Source: Prorocentrum cordatum (lineage: Eukaryota > Sar > Dinophyceae > Prorocentrales > Prorocentraceae). Taken from it: DNA of 29,353 nucleotides. The notes under the pieces were generated by a model. That model ran no database searches. It worked only from the letters and a program-made list of their open reading frames with translations, and had not been told where the DNA came from. Below, in pieces: positions 1 through 9,284 of this stretch. Each line of letters opens with the position of its first letter. The first letter of the stretch is position 1. The stretch covers positions 15,001 to 44,353 of the forward strand of contig CAUYUJ010000872.1 in assembly GCA_963575745.1 (NCBI GenBank), given 5' to 3'. The translations under genes were made by a program, and so were the position numbers.

Positions 1-417
1 GATTCACCTCAATCGATCTCATCGAACCATCCACTGATTCGGTTTTTCCCTGGTGTCCGAATCATTATTTCTTCTGAAAACTGTTCTTGTTCGTTACATG
101 TTCTTCGATGCAAGCTGCGCGTCGCGAGAAGTGGGGGGGAGGCTGCTCTCTCGAGAGCTCTCCCGCCAACCCCCGCGGCGTGCGAACAGCTCCCTGGCCC
201 CAGACCGCGACGCGGCGCGAGGCGACGGCTGCTCTCCGCACTCCCGCGGGGGGCCTGCGGCAGCGCTTCGCTCGCCAATCGCTCGGGACGTCCATCCCCC
301 GTGCACGTGCTGCACTTCGTGCGCTTCTGCCCGGCGAGGGCCCGTGCCCCGGAGCGGCCCGACCCTCCCGCCGGCGCGGTGCGAGTCACTCCGCCTGGCC
401 GCCGGCGCAGATGCTCT
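1..417. other. No gene seen; GC-rich left edge
   Basis: Both strands are open in several frames because the stretch is GC-rich, but the translations are Arg/Ala/Pro-rich, mutually overlapping and carry no recognisable domain. I see no array, TIR element or RNA gene here. Confidence 0.5.
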
Positions 418-571
418 TAGGGGGGCACATGCGAACCCTACCCCTAGCCCCCACGATTTCTGAGGGGGAGGGTGGGGTTCACTTCATTCGGGAGGCCACG
501 AGCGAAGTGAGCCCCAGCCTCCCCCTCAGAGATCGTGGGGGCTGGGGGTAGGGGTCGCTTGTGGCCCCCTA
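418..571. mobile_element. Foldback/MITE-like element, 154 bp
   Basis: The left half (TAGGGGGGCACATGCGA...) and right half (...CGCTTGTGGCCCCCTA) are imperfect reverse complements over about 70 bp each, leaving a central spacer of roughly 12 bp, so the whole element is one long hairpin. GCTCT occurs immediately outside both ends (413-417 and 572-576), a candidate 5-bp target-site duplication. It has no coding capacity; the superfamily is not assignable from the ends alone. Confidence 0.75.
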
Positions 572-710
572 GCTCTGCCTGCCCGCCGACGCGAGAAGAT
601 GTGTTTCTTCCCGGCGAAGCCGGGCGAAATCCCGTGCCCCCTGCTGACGTGCCGACGGAACTCTGAACTGCACTGAACTGGCTGAGCTGGAAAGGGGAAT
701 TCAAGCCAGA

Positions 711-931
711 CGCGGGCGCAACCGCAACCGCAACCAAGCGACACAGTTCAACCCTCCCGCGGGCGCAACCGCAACCGCAACCGAGCGACATACTTCAACC
801 CGCCCGCGGGCGCAACCGCAACCGCAAGGCGCCACCGCAACAACAACCAAGCGACACATTTCAACCCGCCCGCGGGCGCAACCGCAACCGCAACCGAGCG
901 ACACGTTTCAACCCGCCCGCGGGCGCAACCG
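711..931. repeat. 47-bp minisatellite, about 4.3 units
   Basis: Units starting CGCGGGCGCAACCGCAACCG begin at 711, 758, 805, 871 and 918 (the last partial). The unit is 47 bp, except the third, which carries a 19-bp expansion of the CAACCG core (66 bp). Each unit ends in a variant of AGCGACACATTTCAACCCGCC. Confidence 0.85.
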
Positions 932-1149
932 CCCGAGGAGCAGGAGGTGCAGGAACATAAGGAAGAGGAGAAGGGAGAGGAAGGGGAGGGAGAGAGGGCG
1001 CGGGAGGGGGAGGATGGGCAGGATGGCCAGGAGGAGAAGGACGACGACGAGGAGGATTGGGATGCGGGGGTGGTCGCGCTTCAGCGGGCTGCAGGAGCAG
1101 GTGCTGGCACGACAGGAAGATGAAAGGCCTTGATGATGAGAAGGATGAG
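932..1149. other. Purine-rich spacer without gene
   Basis: An AG-rich, GGAGAAGG-like tract (about 935-1065) follows the minisatellite, then mixed sequence up to the next foldback element. No coding signal is recognised. Confidence 0.5.
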
Positions 1150-1350
1150 TGTGCGCAATATTTATATCCATATCCAGTGCGTCTTGGACTTTCTTGAAGG
1201 GGCGCCGCAAGGCCGAGGCGCACTGGATATGGATAAGAATCTAGCCTTTGGGAGGCAGATTATAATCCATATCCAGTGCGCCTCATGTTTCTTGGGAAGA
1301 GAGTCCTAAACTTCAAGACGCACTGGATGTGGATATAAACATTGCCCGCA
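1150..1350. mobile_element. Four-arm palindromic foldback element, 201 bp
   Basis: The motif TCCATATCCAGTGCG or its reverse complement occurs four times, alternating in orientation (around 1165-1181, 1219-1235, 1263-1280 and 1319-1340). The outer ends (from TGTGCGCAATATTTATATCC at the left) pair with each other over about 37 bp, and the inner copies form two secondary hairpins. ATGAG directly flanks both ends (1145-1149 and 1351-1355), a candidate 5-bp target duplication. Confidence 0.75.
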
Positions 1351-2471
1351 ATGAGGAGGCCGATCAGGAAGACGAAGAGAACGCGTTGCCCGCGGATCTC
1401 TGCCGGGACGCTGCAGCGGGGAATCCGCATTTCTGGCTGCTGCCTCTGACTGCTCGTGAGATGGCCCAATACGCCCCTCGAGGGCCCTCGCCGAGAAACG
1501 TGCACACGTCCGAGCGATGCCACGTTCGGAGGCAACTCCTGGGAGGCCCTCGCAGAGACGGCTGAGGCCACTTGGTCGGAGCAGCCCAGGTTAAACCCGA
1601 GATTGAGCCCGATGGAGCTGGATTAACAAGGGCTCCCAACTTCGCGCTTCGCGCTGCGCGAAGTGCGAAGTGCGAATAACTTCGCGCTCTCGCGCCGCCT
1701 CCCAGGAGAAGAGAGGAGGATGAGGGGGAATCGGAGCCGAACCGCGAAGCGCGAAGCGCGAATAACTTCGCGCCCTCGAGGGCGCCCTTGATTAAGCGCG
1801 CGGGAGGATGCCTAGCAGGGGCCGCGGACATGCCAGCGCCGATGCTGCGCATCGCCTCCCGGGAGCTGTATCCTGAAGGCGGGCAGTGACCGGGCCCGCG
1901 AGGACTGCTGGCGCTCCGAGGCCCACGGCTCCGCCTGCAGAGCTGGCCTCGGCCTCGAAGGGCACGGCTCCAAGTTCCAGGCGGCTCTGGAAGAGGCGCG
2001 ACGAGACCAATGCTTCGAGGGGCCTGGACGCGCGTCCGTGGCAAGTGGCCAACCAATCGGGCCATACGTGTCTGGAAGAGTGTCGGCATCGATCCGGATA
2101 TCAAGCACGATGATGAAAGACAGAAGACAGAAATCAGGACGGGCGTCAAGACAAACTCAAGCAATGCAAAAACACAACCGTATCTGTATGACGAAGAATC
2201 AAGTGTACGCCACGCCTCCCCTACTGAATTCAGGAGGCAGGCCCAACCTTGCCCATAGGCTGCTTGAGAACTGCCCCCGCAAATGATCTGAGGGGGCAGG
2301 GCGGCATATGGATCCCTCACTGGTTTTTTGCAGCAGTGAGCGCGTATGAGCTCGGCGCGGGTCTGCGAACAATTCTCCACCATGAGCCCGACTGGCGCGA
2401 CTTGGATCCCTCGGGCCTCGCAGCGGTGGGTGCCCATGAGGCTCAGAGAGAATCGGCGAATCGCACCCCAC
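1351..2471. other. No confident gene; GCGAAG palindromes and a possible exon relic
   Basis: Between 1637 and 1780 the motif CGCGAAG(T/C)GCGAATAACTTCGCGC and shorter GCGCTTCGCG palindromes recur. Around 1491-1530 lies one end of the CGCTCGGACGT family that is present with both ends at 12914-13040. At 2010-2159 (+) a reading frame has G/C-rich third positions and ordinary composition (a Trp-Thr-Arg-Val-Arg-Gly-Lys-Trp stretch, then Lys/Asp/Glu-rich), so it could be an exon relic, but I do not recognise it. Confidence 0.35.
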
Positions 2472-2523
2472 AAGCGAACTTGGACAGGGGTCGTCCAGAC
2501 AGCTCCGTCTTGCAACCCGGCCA

Positions 2524-2731
2524 GCGGTCGGGGCGACCAAGAGGGGGGCGTCCAAGAGGGGGGGGGCGCGCAAATCACGGCCAACGGTGTGTGCGCGGCC
2601 CTTTGGGGGGTGGGGGGCGGGGACGTAATGAGATAAGACGAGGCGCCATGAGACCGGAAGAGACAGCGTGGCCCCCACCATGATGTCCACCTCCCCCTGG
2701 CCATCGCCGCCCCCCTTGGCCGCCTCCGACA
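2524..2731. mobile_element. Dispersed TIR repeat, copy 1 (related to 14945-15118)
   Basis: Left end GGTCGGGGCGACCAAGAGGG and right end CCCCCCTTGGCCGCCTCCGA are imperfect inverted repeats. The interior (a repeated CCAAGAGGGGGG motif, then a GTGTGCGCGGCC block, then a CACCATGATGTCCACC block) matches 14958-15118 in the same order, so this is a dispersed element rather than a gene. Confidence 0.6.
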
Positions 2732-2762
2732 CCAGCGAACTTGGGCAGGGGTCGTTCAAATA

Positions 2763-2968
2763 TCGGGGAGACGTAAGACCCGGGTACGGGGGACTCGGAA
2801 ATCCCCGACGAGGTCGTCAAAAAAACGACGAGGCCGAGCCTGCATTTTGACGAGGCCTCCCGCTGCAGACATCCCACAAAACTCCTCCTCGTCAAAATCC
2901 GAGTCGCGGTCGTCAAAAAACGATGGCGAACCCGAGTCCTGGCAAACCCGGGTCTTACGCTTCCCCGA
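2763..2968. mobile_element. TIR element, 206 bp, with 5-bp target duplication
   Basis: The element begins TCGGGGAGACGTAAGACCC and ends GGGTCTTACGCTTCCCCGA, with imperfect inverted ends of about 40 bp. A nested inner inverted repeat around GACGAGG and CGTCAAAA occupies the middle. AAATA flanks it on both sides (2758-2762 and 2969-2973). The paralogous uninterrupted site at 2490-2510 reads AGACA at the same place, which supports insertion with a 5-bp duplication. No protein is encoded. Confidence 0.8.
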
Positions 2969-3128
2969 AAATAGCTCCGTCCTGCAACCTGGCCAACGGC
3001 CACGCCTTCGCTTCTCCTAGGCCTGCCCGGGACGGGGCCCCAGCGATGCGCTTCGCGCGGAGCTCTCGACAGAGCCCCGAGGCCGGCGCGGACGGCTCTT
3101 GCCGTCGCCCGCCTGGCCGAGGCCTGTC

Positions 3129-3307
3129 TCTTCCATCTCCTCCTCGTCCTCCTCGTCCTCCTCCTCCTCCTCCTCCTCCTCCTCCTCCTCCTCCTCCTCC
3201 TCCTCCTCCTCCTCCTCCTCCTCTCCTCCTCCTCTCCTCCTCCTCCTCCTCCTCCTCCTCCTCCTCCTCCTCCTCCTCCTCCTCCTCCTCCTCCTCCTCC
3301 TCCTCTC
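3129..3307. repeat. (CTC)n/(GAG)n trinucleotide tract
   Basis: About 175 bp of nearly pure CTC/CCT repeats with a few interruptions (CCTCTCCT near 3220-3240). The homopolymeric Pro, Ser, Leu, Glu, Gly or Arg readings in all frames come from this tract and are not evidence of a gene. Confidence 0.95.
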
Positions 3308-4329
3308 CCGTGTTGGCAACGACTTGTCCTGAGCCCAAGGCCGGGCTAACGGCGATGTTGCCTGAAGGTGATGCTGGGAACCAACGTGCGGGAAATCACG
3401 AACCATACCTTCCCACCTCTCCCCTCTGCGAGTGGATCGAGCGAGCACGACACGGCGAACTGTACAGAGGCGCGAGCCGCGCGCTCCCACAACGCCGAAG
3501 ACTGCAGCGCCGTTGCCTGCATCGCCGTTGCCTGCACCGCCGTTGAACCGCCTGCGGCGAGCGACCTCGGTCTGGGGCAGCCTGGGGTGCCCGAAATCTC
3601 CGCGGCAGAGAGGCCCTCCGCGGCCGCTCCGCGGCGCGCCTCTCGTCCTCCTCCCGACCCCCGCGACGTGCCCCACAGCAGCAGCAGCAGCAGCAGCCAG
3701 CAGCGCAGGGCGCCGCGAGCCGAGGCACCACGGGGCGGGGGCGGCGGCACGGCGGCAGGACCTCGGCGGAGACCATCGTGATGAAGACGGCCACCAGAGG
3801 CCTCGCCGCAGCGGGGGCAGCAGAGACCGGCGAGGCCCTCGCCGGCGCTCGCCGCGGGCCCCTCTCGACACGCCCCGCGTGGCGCAGCCTGTGTGCTGAC
3901 GTTTCCCCCTTCTCTGGGGGGGCATGGGCTGGGCAAGGGCAGGTTAGATGTGGGGGGAGCTGAGGGGAATGCAGCTCGGCATGGCGCTGCCGTGGGAAGC
4001 AAAGGCAAGCTCTTTCAAGCACACTGGCTGCAACAAGATTGCGAACACCGAGTGTGAGGCACACGTGTTGCCAGCGTGGGCCCGAAACGGCGGGTTAGTT
4101 CACTCGCGATGTGCACTTCCTATGGTTGCAGTACCTGCGTATCGATGAAATTATGCACGAGCACCACGTACATACACGCATATGCTCATGCGAATGTGTA
4201 CATGGCTGCGATCTGTTCTACATGCAAGTCTGTATATGACTATGTGGTGAAACATCTTCAATGAGCTGTATATGCTGTGCAGTGTGCATATTGCAACATG
4301 TGTGATGCAAATAAAACCGATGAGATGAT
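3308..4329. other. No confident gene; short tandem motifs
   Basis: A 15-bp motif GCCGTTGCCTGCATC occurs about 2.5 times at 3510-3545, and a CAG run lies at 3678-3698. Several long GC-rich frames overlap on both strands (3017-4064), but their composition follows base composition and no family is recognised. From about 4110 the sequence becomes AT-richer with CATATG- and ACATG-rich stretches leading into a TA tract. Confidence 0.45.
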
Positions 4330-4331
4330 AC

Positions 4332-4364
<33 letters not shown>

Positions 4365-4365
4365 T
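4330..4365. repeat. (TA)n tract at left edge of composite element
   Basis: Nearly pure TA dinucleotides directly abut the composite element that starts at 4367. A second TA tract (5151-5190) abuts its right end. Confidence 0.9.
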
Positions 4366-4580
4366 ATCCGCCGGCCCCCTTGTTCGCAGTTTCCAGTACC
4401 AGTTGTAGCTTGTAGTTTCCAGTGTTACAGTTCTGCTTCTTGCTGGTTACTGTAACTAGTTGACTTCTTGCTGGTTACTGTAACTAGTTGATTGACCGCG
4501 CGAGGGGGGGGGAGGCCCAAACGGGATTTTTAGCGTCCCCTGGGCGCGTTGTCTGAATTGCTGGGGGGGCTCGAAATCGA

Positions 4581-4868
4581 CACCCCTCACGCAGATCCGC
4601 GGGGTCAGGGTCCAAAAACACAGGGATTTGCCACATTTCTGAAATTCGGTGCCACCCCTCACGCAGATCCGCGGGGTCAGGGTCCAAAAACACAAGGGAT
4701 TTGCCACATTTCTGAAATTCGGTGCCACCCCTCACGCAGATCCGCGGGGTCAGGGTCCAAAAACACATGGGATTTGCCACATTTCTGAAATTCGGTGCCA
4801 CCCCTCACGCAGATCCGCGGGGTCAGGGTCCAAAAACACAGGAGATTTGCCACATTTCTGAAATTCGA
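4581..4868. repeat. 73-bp tandem array, 4 units
   Basis: Near-identical units begin at 4581, 4653, 4726 and 4799 with CACCCCTCACGCAGATCCGC and end in TTTCTGAAATTCGGTGC. Differences are a few bases, mainly after AAAAACACA, suggesting recent expansion. There are no spacers between units. Confidence 0.95.
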
Positions 4869-4884
4869 ACCCATCACGCACATC

Positions 4885-5000
4885 CATCGCAAGGCGTGGT
4901 AACCCAAACTGCGAGAACTCCCTCGGCCCTTTAATCGCAAGGTGTGGTAACCAAGCCCGTACACCATACACGTCTTACCAATCGCCAGATGTGGTAACCC
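4885..5000. repeat. Degenerate ~48-bp repeat, 3 units
   Basis: The motif ATCGCAAGGTGTGGTAACC (variants with GGCG or CCAGATG) occurs near 4887, 4936 and 4981 with unrelated spacers between. Confidence 0.7.
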
Positions 5001-5147
5001 CTTTTGTGATCAGTTGGTTTTGCTGATTGCGTTCGGCTTCGCATGAAGTTTCGATGCTGCTTCACAACAGCGCCAAGGCCTCATGACTTAGCTCTTCCAT
5101 GGCCCATTCTCCGAGAGAGGGGGCCGGCGGCAGGGGGCGAAGCCCTT

Positions 5148-5191
<44 letters not shown>

Positions 5192-6409
5192 CACCTATAG
5201 AGGGCGTGATCCGCTTTACTGTGGAACCCCCACCCTCTTCCTTCGGAATCCGGGGGTCCCCCCCCCTCCGAAAATCCCCCCCCCCTGCTGGACCCCCCCC
5301 CCTTCCCCCGGCAAACCCCCCCCCCTCCCCTACCCCCCCCCCCCCTCCCCTCCAAAAAACCGGGGGGGGTCACTACCGGTCGAACCCCCCCCCCTCCCCG
5401 GGGGGGTCACTACCAGAACCAAACCAGAGGAAGGTCACTACCGGTTCCCCACCAGTGTTCCCACCACGGTTCCACTCTCCCCACTTTCTCCACGGCCCCA
5501 ACCACTGCCCGACTATCCCCACTGTCCCCACTGTCCCACTGTCTCCTCCGCTGTCCCACTGAGCTGTCCCACTGTCCCCACCACTGTCCCCACTGTCCCC
5601 ACCACTGTCCCCACTGTACCTCTGTCCCATTGTCCCACCGCCGTCCTGGCCAACGCCCTCCCCACTGTCCCCACCACCACTGTACCCTCCACTGTCCCAC
5701 TGTTTCCACCACATTCCTATTGTCCCCACACCACTGTCCCCACCACCACCGTCCCCACCTCTGTCCAACTGTCCCCCCTGTTCCCACCTTGTCCCCGCTG
5801 TCCCCACCAGTGCCCCCACCAGTGTGTCAATGTCCCCACTCTCCCCACCATTGTCTCACCACGGTCCCACTCTCCCAACTTTCCCCACGGTCCCCACCAC
5901 TGTCCCACTGTCCCCGCTGTACCCACTACTGTCCCACTGTCACTGCCGCTGTCCCACTGTGCTGTCCCAGCGTCCCCACTGTCCCCATCACTGTCCCACT
6001 GTCCCCACTCCACTGTCCCCACCACTTTCCCCGCCGTGCTACTGTCCCACCACAGTCCTCAGTCCTCACCACCGCCCGCCTTAACCACGTCCCCACCACT
6101 ACCGTCCCCACCACTGTCCCACTGTCCCCTCGCCACTGTCCCCACCACCACCGTCCCCACCACTGTCCGCCCCCCCCTTTTCGAAGGGGGGGGGTGAGGG
6201 GGGGGTTCGAACCGGTAGTGACCCCCCACGGTTTTCGAGGGGGGGGGGTTCGAACCGGTAGTGACCCCCCCTTTCATGATGTCATGATGGACTGGGGGGG
6301 GGTCGAACTGGTAGTGACCCCCCCCCGGTTTTCCGGAGGGGGGGGGGGTTCGAACCGGTAGTGACCCCCACCCCGGTTTTCCGCCAGCAGCGGTAGAACA
6401 CGCTCTGTC

Positions 6410-6432
<23 letters not shown>
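5148..6432. repeat. 1.3-kb compound inverted repeat bounded by TA tracts
   Basis: TA tracts lie at both edges (5151-5190 and 6411-6430). Inside, the left flank carries poly-C blocks with GGTCACTACCGG (5367, 5405, 5433). The right flank carries the inverse, CCGGTAGTGACC with poly-G (about 6213, 6256, 6310 and 6354). The outermost stretches (AGAGGGCGTGATCCGCT on the left; AGCGGTAGAACACGCTCT on the right) also pair. The strand thus switches from C-runs to G-runs around a pyrimidine satellite core. Confidence 0.8.
5455..6175. repeat. CACTGTCCCC-type degenerate satellite
   Basis: About 720 bp made of short units such as CACTGTCCCCAC and CCACCACTGTCCC with irregular phase. Long frames read Pro-Thr-Val-Pro on the plus strand and Gly/Asp/Trp repeats on the minus strand purely because of the unit. 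Confidence 0.9.
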
Positions 6433-6441
<9 letters not shown>

Positions 6442-6672
6442 TGTGCAGGCTACGGAATGCAAGCTATGTGGTACAATCGATGGGGCACAATCAGGCGGAA
6501 TACAGGTGATGTAAGCAATCTGGTGCAATCGAAGTGCTGCGCCGTCTGGGGTGCAGCATGTGTGGCAGAAGCTGGGGGATGCAAGCTGCAGGGTGCAACT
6601 TATGGGGTGCAAGCTGTGGGATGCAAGAAAGGCGCATTCTGGAGCAATGTGTATATATATATATATATATGT
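6433..6672. repeat. Degenerate GGGGTGCAAGCTGT minisatellite with flanking TA tracts
   Basis: About 15-bp units resembling GGGATGCAAGCTG(T/C) recur between 6445 and 6625 with drift. A TA tract closes each side (6411-6430 and 6650-6670), mirroring the arrangement of the preceding compound repeat. Confidence 0.7.
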
Positions 6673-6767
6673 GTACTAGAACCACGCGCGCGCTTCGCGC
6701 GCGCTTAGGTTCTGTCGAGTCACAGACCCAGGAATCGTTGTGAGAAGAAATTGGTGACGCGAAGCGT

Positions 6768-8440
6768 CGTGGGGGCGTCCTTGGACGTCTGGGGTCTCCT
6801 GGGGCCTCTTGAGGGGCCTCCTGGGGGCCTCCTGGCGGCCTCTTGGGGCGGAAGGCTCGAGCTTGCGGTTCGTGGTCCCCCTCTGGGCCCCCTCTTGGGC
6901 CCGTCTTGGGGCCCTCTTGGGCCATCTTGGGCGCCTCTTGGGCCGTCTTGGGGCCCTCTTGGGCTGTCCTGGGGCCCTCTTGGAAGCTTCTTGGGCCGTC
7001 TTGGGGCGGTCTTGGGCGCCTCTTGGGCCGTCCTGTAACGTCGGAAAGCCCAAAAGACAACTTTGTTGAACATGTACGTTTTACGAAAGGGAATGGGCCA
7101 ACTTTTGCGTCTGGGGGCCCTCTTGGGACGCATGTTGGAGGCTTCTTGGGGCGTCTTGGGGGCGTCCTTGGACGTCTGGGGTCTCCTGGGGCCTCTTGAG
7201 GAGCCTCCTGGGGGCCTCCTGGCGGCCTCTTGGGGCGGAAGGCTCGAGCTTGCGGTTCGTGGTCCCCCTCTGGGCCCCCTCTTGGGCCCGTCTTGGGGCC
7301 CTCTTGGGCCATCTTGGGCGCCTCTTGGGCCGTCTTGGGGCCCTCTTGGGCTGTCCTGGGGCCCTCTTGGAAGCTTCTTGGGCCGTCTTGGGGCGGTCTT
7401 GGGCGCCTCTTGGGCCGTCCTGTAACGTCGGAAAGCCCAAAAGACAACTTTGTTGAAAATGTACGTTTTACGAAGGGAATGGGCCAATTTTTGCGTCTAG
7501 GGGCCCTCTTGGGACGCATGTTGGAGGCTTCTTGGGGCCTCTTGGGGGCGTCCTTGGACGTCTGGGGTCTCCTGGGGCCTCTTGAGGGGCCTCCTGGGGG
7601 CCTCCTGGCGGCCTCTTGGGGCGGAAGGCTCGAGCTTGCGGTTCGTGGTCCCCCTCTGGGCCCCCTCTTGGGCCCGTCTTGGGGCCCTCTTGGGCCATCT
7701 TGGGCGCCTCTTGGGCCGTCTTGGGGCCCTCTTGGGCTGTCCTGGGGCCCTCTGGGAAACTTCTTGGGCCGTCTTGGGGCGGTCTTGGGCGCCTCTTGGG
7801 CCGTCCTGTAACGTCGGAAAGCCCAAAAGGCGACTTTGTTAAAAATGTACGTTTTACGAAGGGAATGGGCCAATTCTTGCGTCTAGGGGCCCTCTTGGGA
7901 CGCATGTTGGAGGCTTCTTGGGGCCTCTTGGGGGCGTCCTTGGACGTCTGGGGTCTCCTGGGGCCTCTTGAGGGGCCTCCTGGGGGCCTCCTGGCGGCCT
8001 CTTGGGGCGGAAGGCTCGAGCTTGCGGTTCGTGGTCCCCCTCTGGGCCCCCTCTTGGGCCCGTCTTGGGGCCCTCTTGGGCCATCTTGGGCGCCTCTTGG
8101 GCCGTCTTGGGGCCCTCTTGGGCTGTCCTGGGGCACTCTTGGGAGCTTCTTGGGCCGTCTTGGGGCGGTCTTGGGCGCCTCTTGGGCCGTCCTGTAATGT
8201 CGGAAAGCCCAAAAGGCAACTTTGTGAAAAATGTACGTTTAACGAAGGGAATGGGCCAATTTTTGCGTCTAGGGGCCCTCTTGGGACGCATGTTGGAGGC
8301 TTCTTGGGGCGTCTTGGGGAGCGTCCTTGGGCGTCTGGAGGCCATCTTCAGCATCTCGGAGCCCTCTTGGAGGCCTCTTGGAAGTTTCTTGGGCCGTCTT
8401 GGGCGTTTCTGGGGCCGTCTTGTCTGACTGGGGAGGCCTC
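6768..8440. repeat. 386-bp higher-order tandem array, about 4.3 units
   Basis: The marker TCTTGGGCCGTCCTGTAA recurs at 7021, 7408, 7794 and 8180, giving steps of 387, 386 and 386 bp. Each unit has a G/C/T-rich part made of 21-bp subunits (CTTGGGGCCCTCTTGGGCCGT type) and a distinct spacer of about 85 bp (AACGTCGGAAAGCCCAAAAG through ATGGGCCAA). The last unit decays after about 8330. All six frames stay open over long stretches, with heptads such as Leu-Gly-Pro-Ser-Trp-Ala-Val on plus and Pro-Arg-Gly-Pro-Gln-Asp-Gly on minus. Because 386 is not a multiple of 3, the reading frame is not kept from unit to unit. Confidence 0.95.
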
Positions 8441-9284
8441 CGGCAAGCCCCGACGAGCCTCCGGGGCCCCCGGGCGCCGTTATCTGTATATTCCGATAGA
8501 TTCAAATGAATATCTAACTCAAATACTTTTATGTGTATATTGTTTAGAGTATGTACGCGCGTGCGTCGAGCAATGATGAACGTCGGCCCCTCTCTCTCTC
8601 TCTATAGGGTGCAGCGTGCGCTGTGCTATCTGTAGGCTGCAGGCTGTGCAGTGGCATCATGAGTGGTGCAGGCCACGAGGCGGCCGCGGGCGGTGACCGG
8701 CCGAAGACCCAGGCGCGCCATCCAGCGCACGAGGCGGCCACGAGTCGCCCCACGCGGGGCCACCAGTCGAAGAGAAGAGAACACTGAAGGGGCCCTGGGA
8801 CACACAAATGAATACACACAAATAAAAAGATGCCCCATATTTTCCTATATTTTCGGGTTTGTGTCTTCCCCCCCACTTCCCATATTTTCCCATATTTTCC
8901 TGGGGGTCGACGACTAATTGTGTCTTTGTGTTTTTGTTCGCTCCTGACTGACATGGGACGCCCACTGCACCCACCGGCCCAAGGCATGAAAAGCACGGCC
9001 CAAAACGTGGCGAATTCCGGAAGAACCTCTCACTGCAAACACTGCGAGGGGACAATCGGGGAGCCCACTCGCAACCTACACGCTCAGGAGCCCACTCGCA
9101 ACCTATACGCTCGCGATGACTCGAGTTCAACCCGATGGTCATGGTCCGCTGCGCACCCGCTTCCCCGACTCACAACCCCCAAACAGGGGGGCATGGCGAC
9201 CTCCATCCCTGACTCTGCGGGGCTTCCAGTGGGCCAGAACACTGGGGCATCCTCGATAATCGGGGGCACTGAAACATGGACTAG
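8441..9284. other. No gene; short repeats
   Basis: Contains a small (CT)n run (8589-8604), the dispersed repeat 8765-8945, and two direct copies of GAGCCCACTCGCAACCTA (about 9060 and 9089). I recognise no coding sequence. Confidence 0.5.
8765..8945 (+). repeat. Dispersed repeat with CACACAAAT...TATTTTCC...TCGACGA blocks, copy 1
   Basis: Blocks in order: GGGGCCCTGGGACACA, ACACACAAAT, several CATATTTTCC, CCTGGGGGTCGACGACTAAT and TGTGTCTTTGTG. The same order occurs at 15780-15935, and more weakly at 22610-22765. Confidence 0.6.

Larger units (their letters stand above)
2472..3005. repeat. Locally duplicated host sequence, second copy interrupted
   Basis: The sequence from GCGAACTTGG through CAGGGGTCGT to GCTCCGTC, TGCAACC and GGCCA appears at 2473-2526. 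It recurs at 2734-2762 continued at 2969-3000, where the 206-bp element 2763-2968 splits it. The two copies also bracket the TIR element at 2524-2731. Confidence 0.8.
4367..5158 (+). mobile_element. Composite repeat element with internal tandem array, copy 1
   Basis: The order is: left end TCCGCCGGCCCCC (4367-4379); module A (about 4389-4580, with GTTTCCAGT, TGTTACAG, GCGCGAGGGGGGG and GTCTGAA blocks); a 73-bp tandem array (4581-4868); a shorter tandem region (4885-5000); module B (5040-5155, from CGCATGAAGTTTCGA through GGGGGCCGGCGG to CCCTTACGGATAT). The right GGGGGCCGGCG block is the reverse complement of the left end. The same A-array-B order and orientation recurs at 25303-26162 with an unrelated array, so the flanks define an element whose core is variable. 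The transposition mechanism is unknown and no protein is encoded. Confidence 0.65.

Noticed and set aside
1364-2704. 446-codon open frame on the minus strand
   Set aside because: It crosses one end of the CGCTCGGACGT element, the GCGAAG palindromes and the TIR element at 2524; composition is Ser/Arg/Pro-rich and no domain is visible. Openness is explained by high GC.
3017-3925. 302-codon minus frame with Glu and Arg runs
   Set aside because: Half of it is the (CTC)n tract; the remainder is GC-driven Arg/Pro/Ala sequence with competing frames on both strands.
4581-4868. CRISPR-like array
   Set aside because: The units are contiguous with no unique spacers; the 42-bp array at 25509-26038 likewise has no spacers, and the context is eukaryotic with no cas genes.
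5043-6361. Pro-Thr-Val-Pro and Gly/Trp/Asp repeat frames (up to 384 codons)
   Set aside because: They follow the CACTGTCCCC satellite and C-runs; no start context or non-repetitive domain.
6205-6365. tRNA T-loop-like GGTTCGAACC motifs
   Set aside because: They recur as part of the inverted C/G-run repeat; no acceptor, D or anticodon stems can be built around them.
6491-8136. Long minus-strand frames (460 and 222 codons) rich in Pro, Arg, Gln, Gly
   Set aside because: They are products of the stop-free 21-bp subunit of the satellite; plus-strand frames are equally open and the 386-bp period breaks phase.
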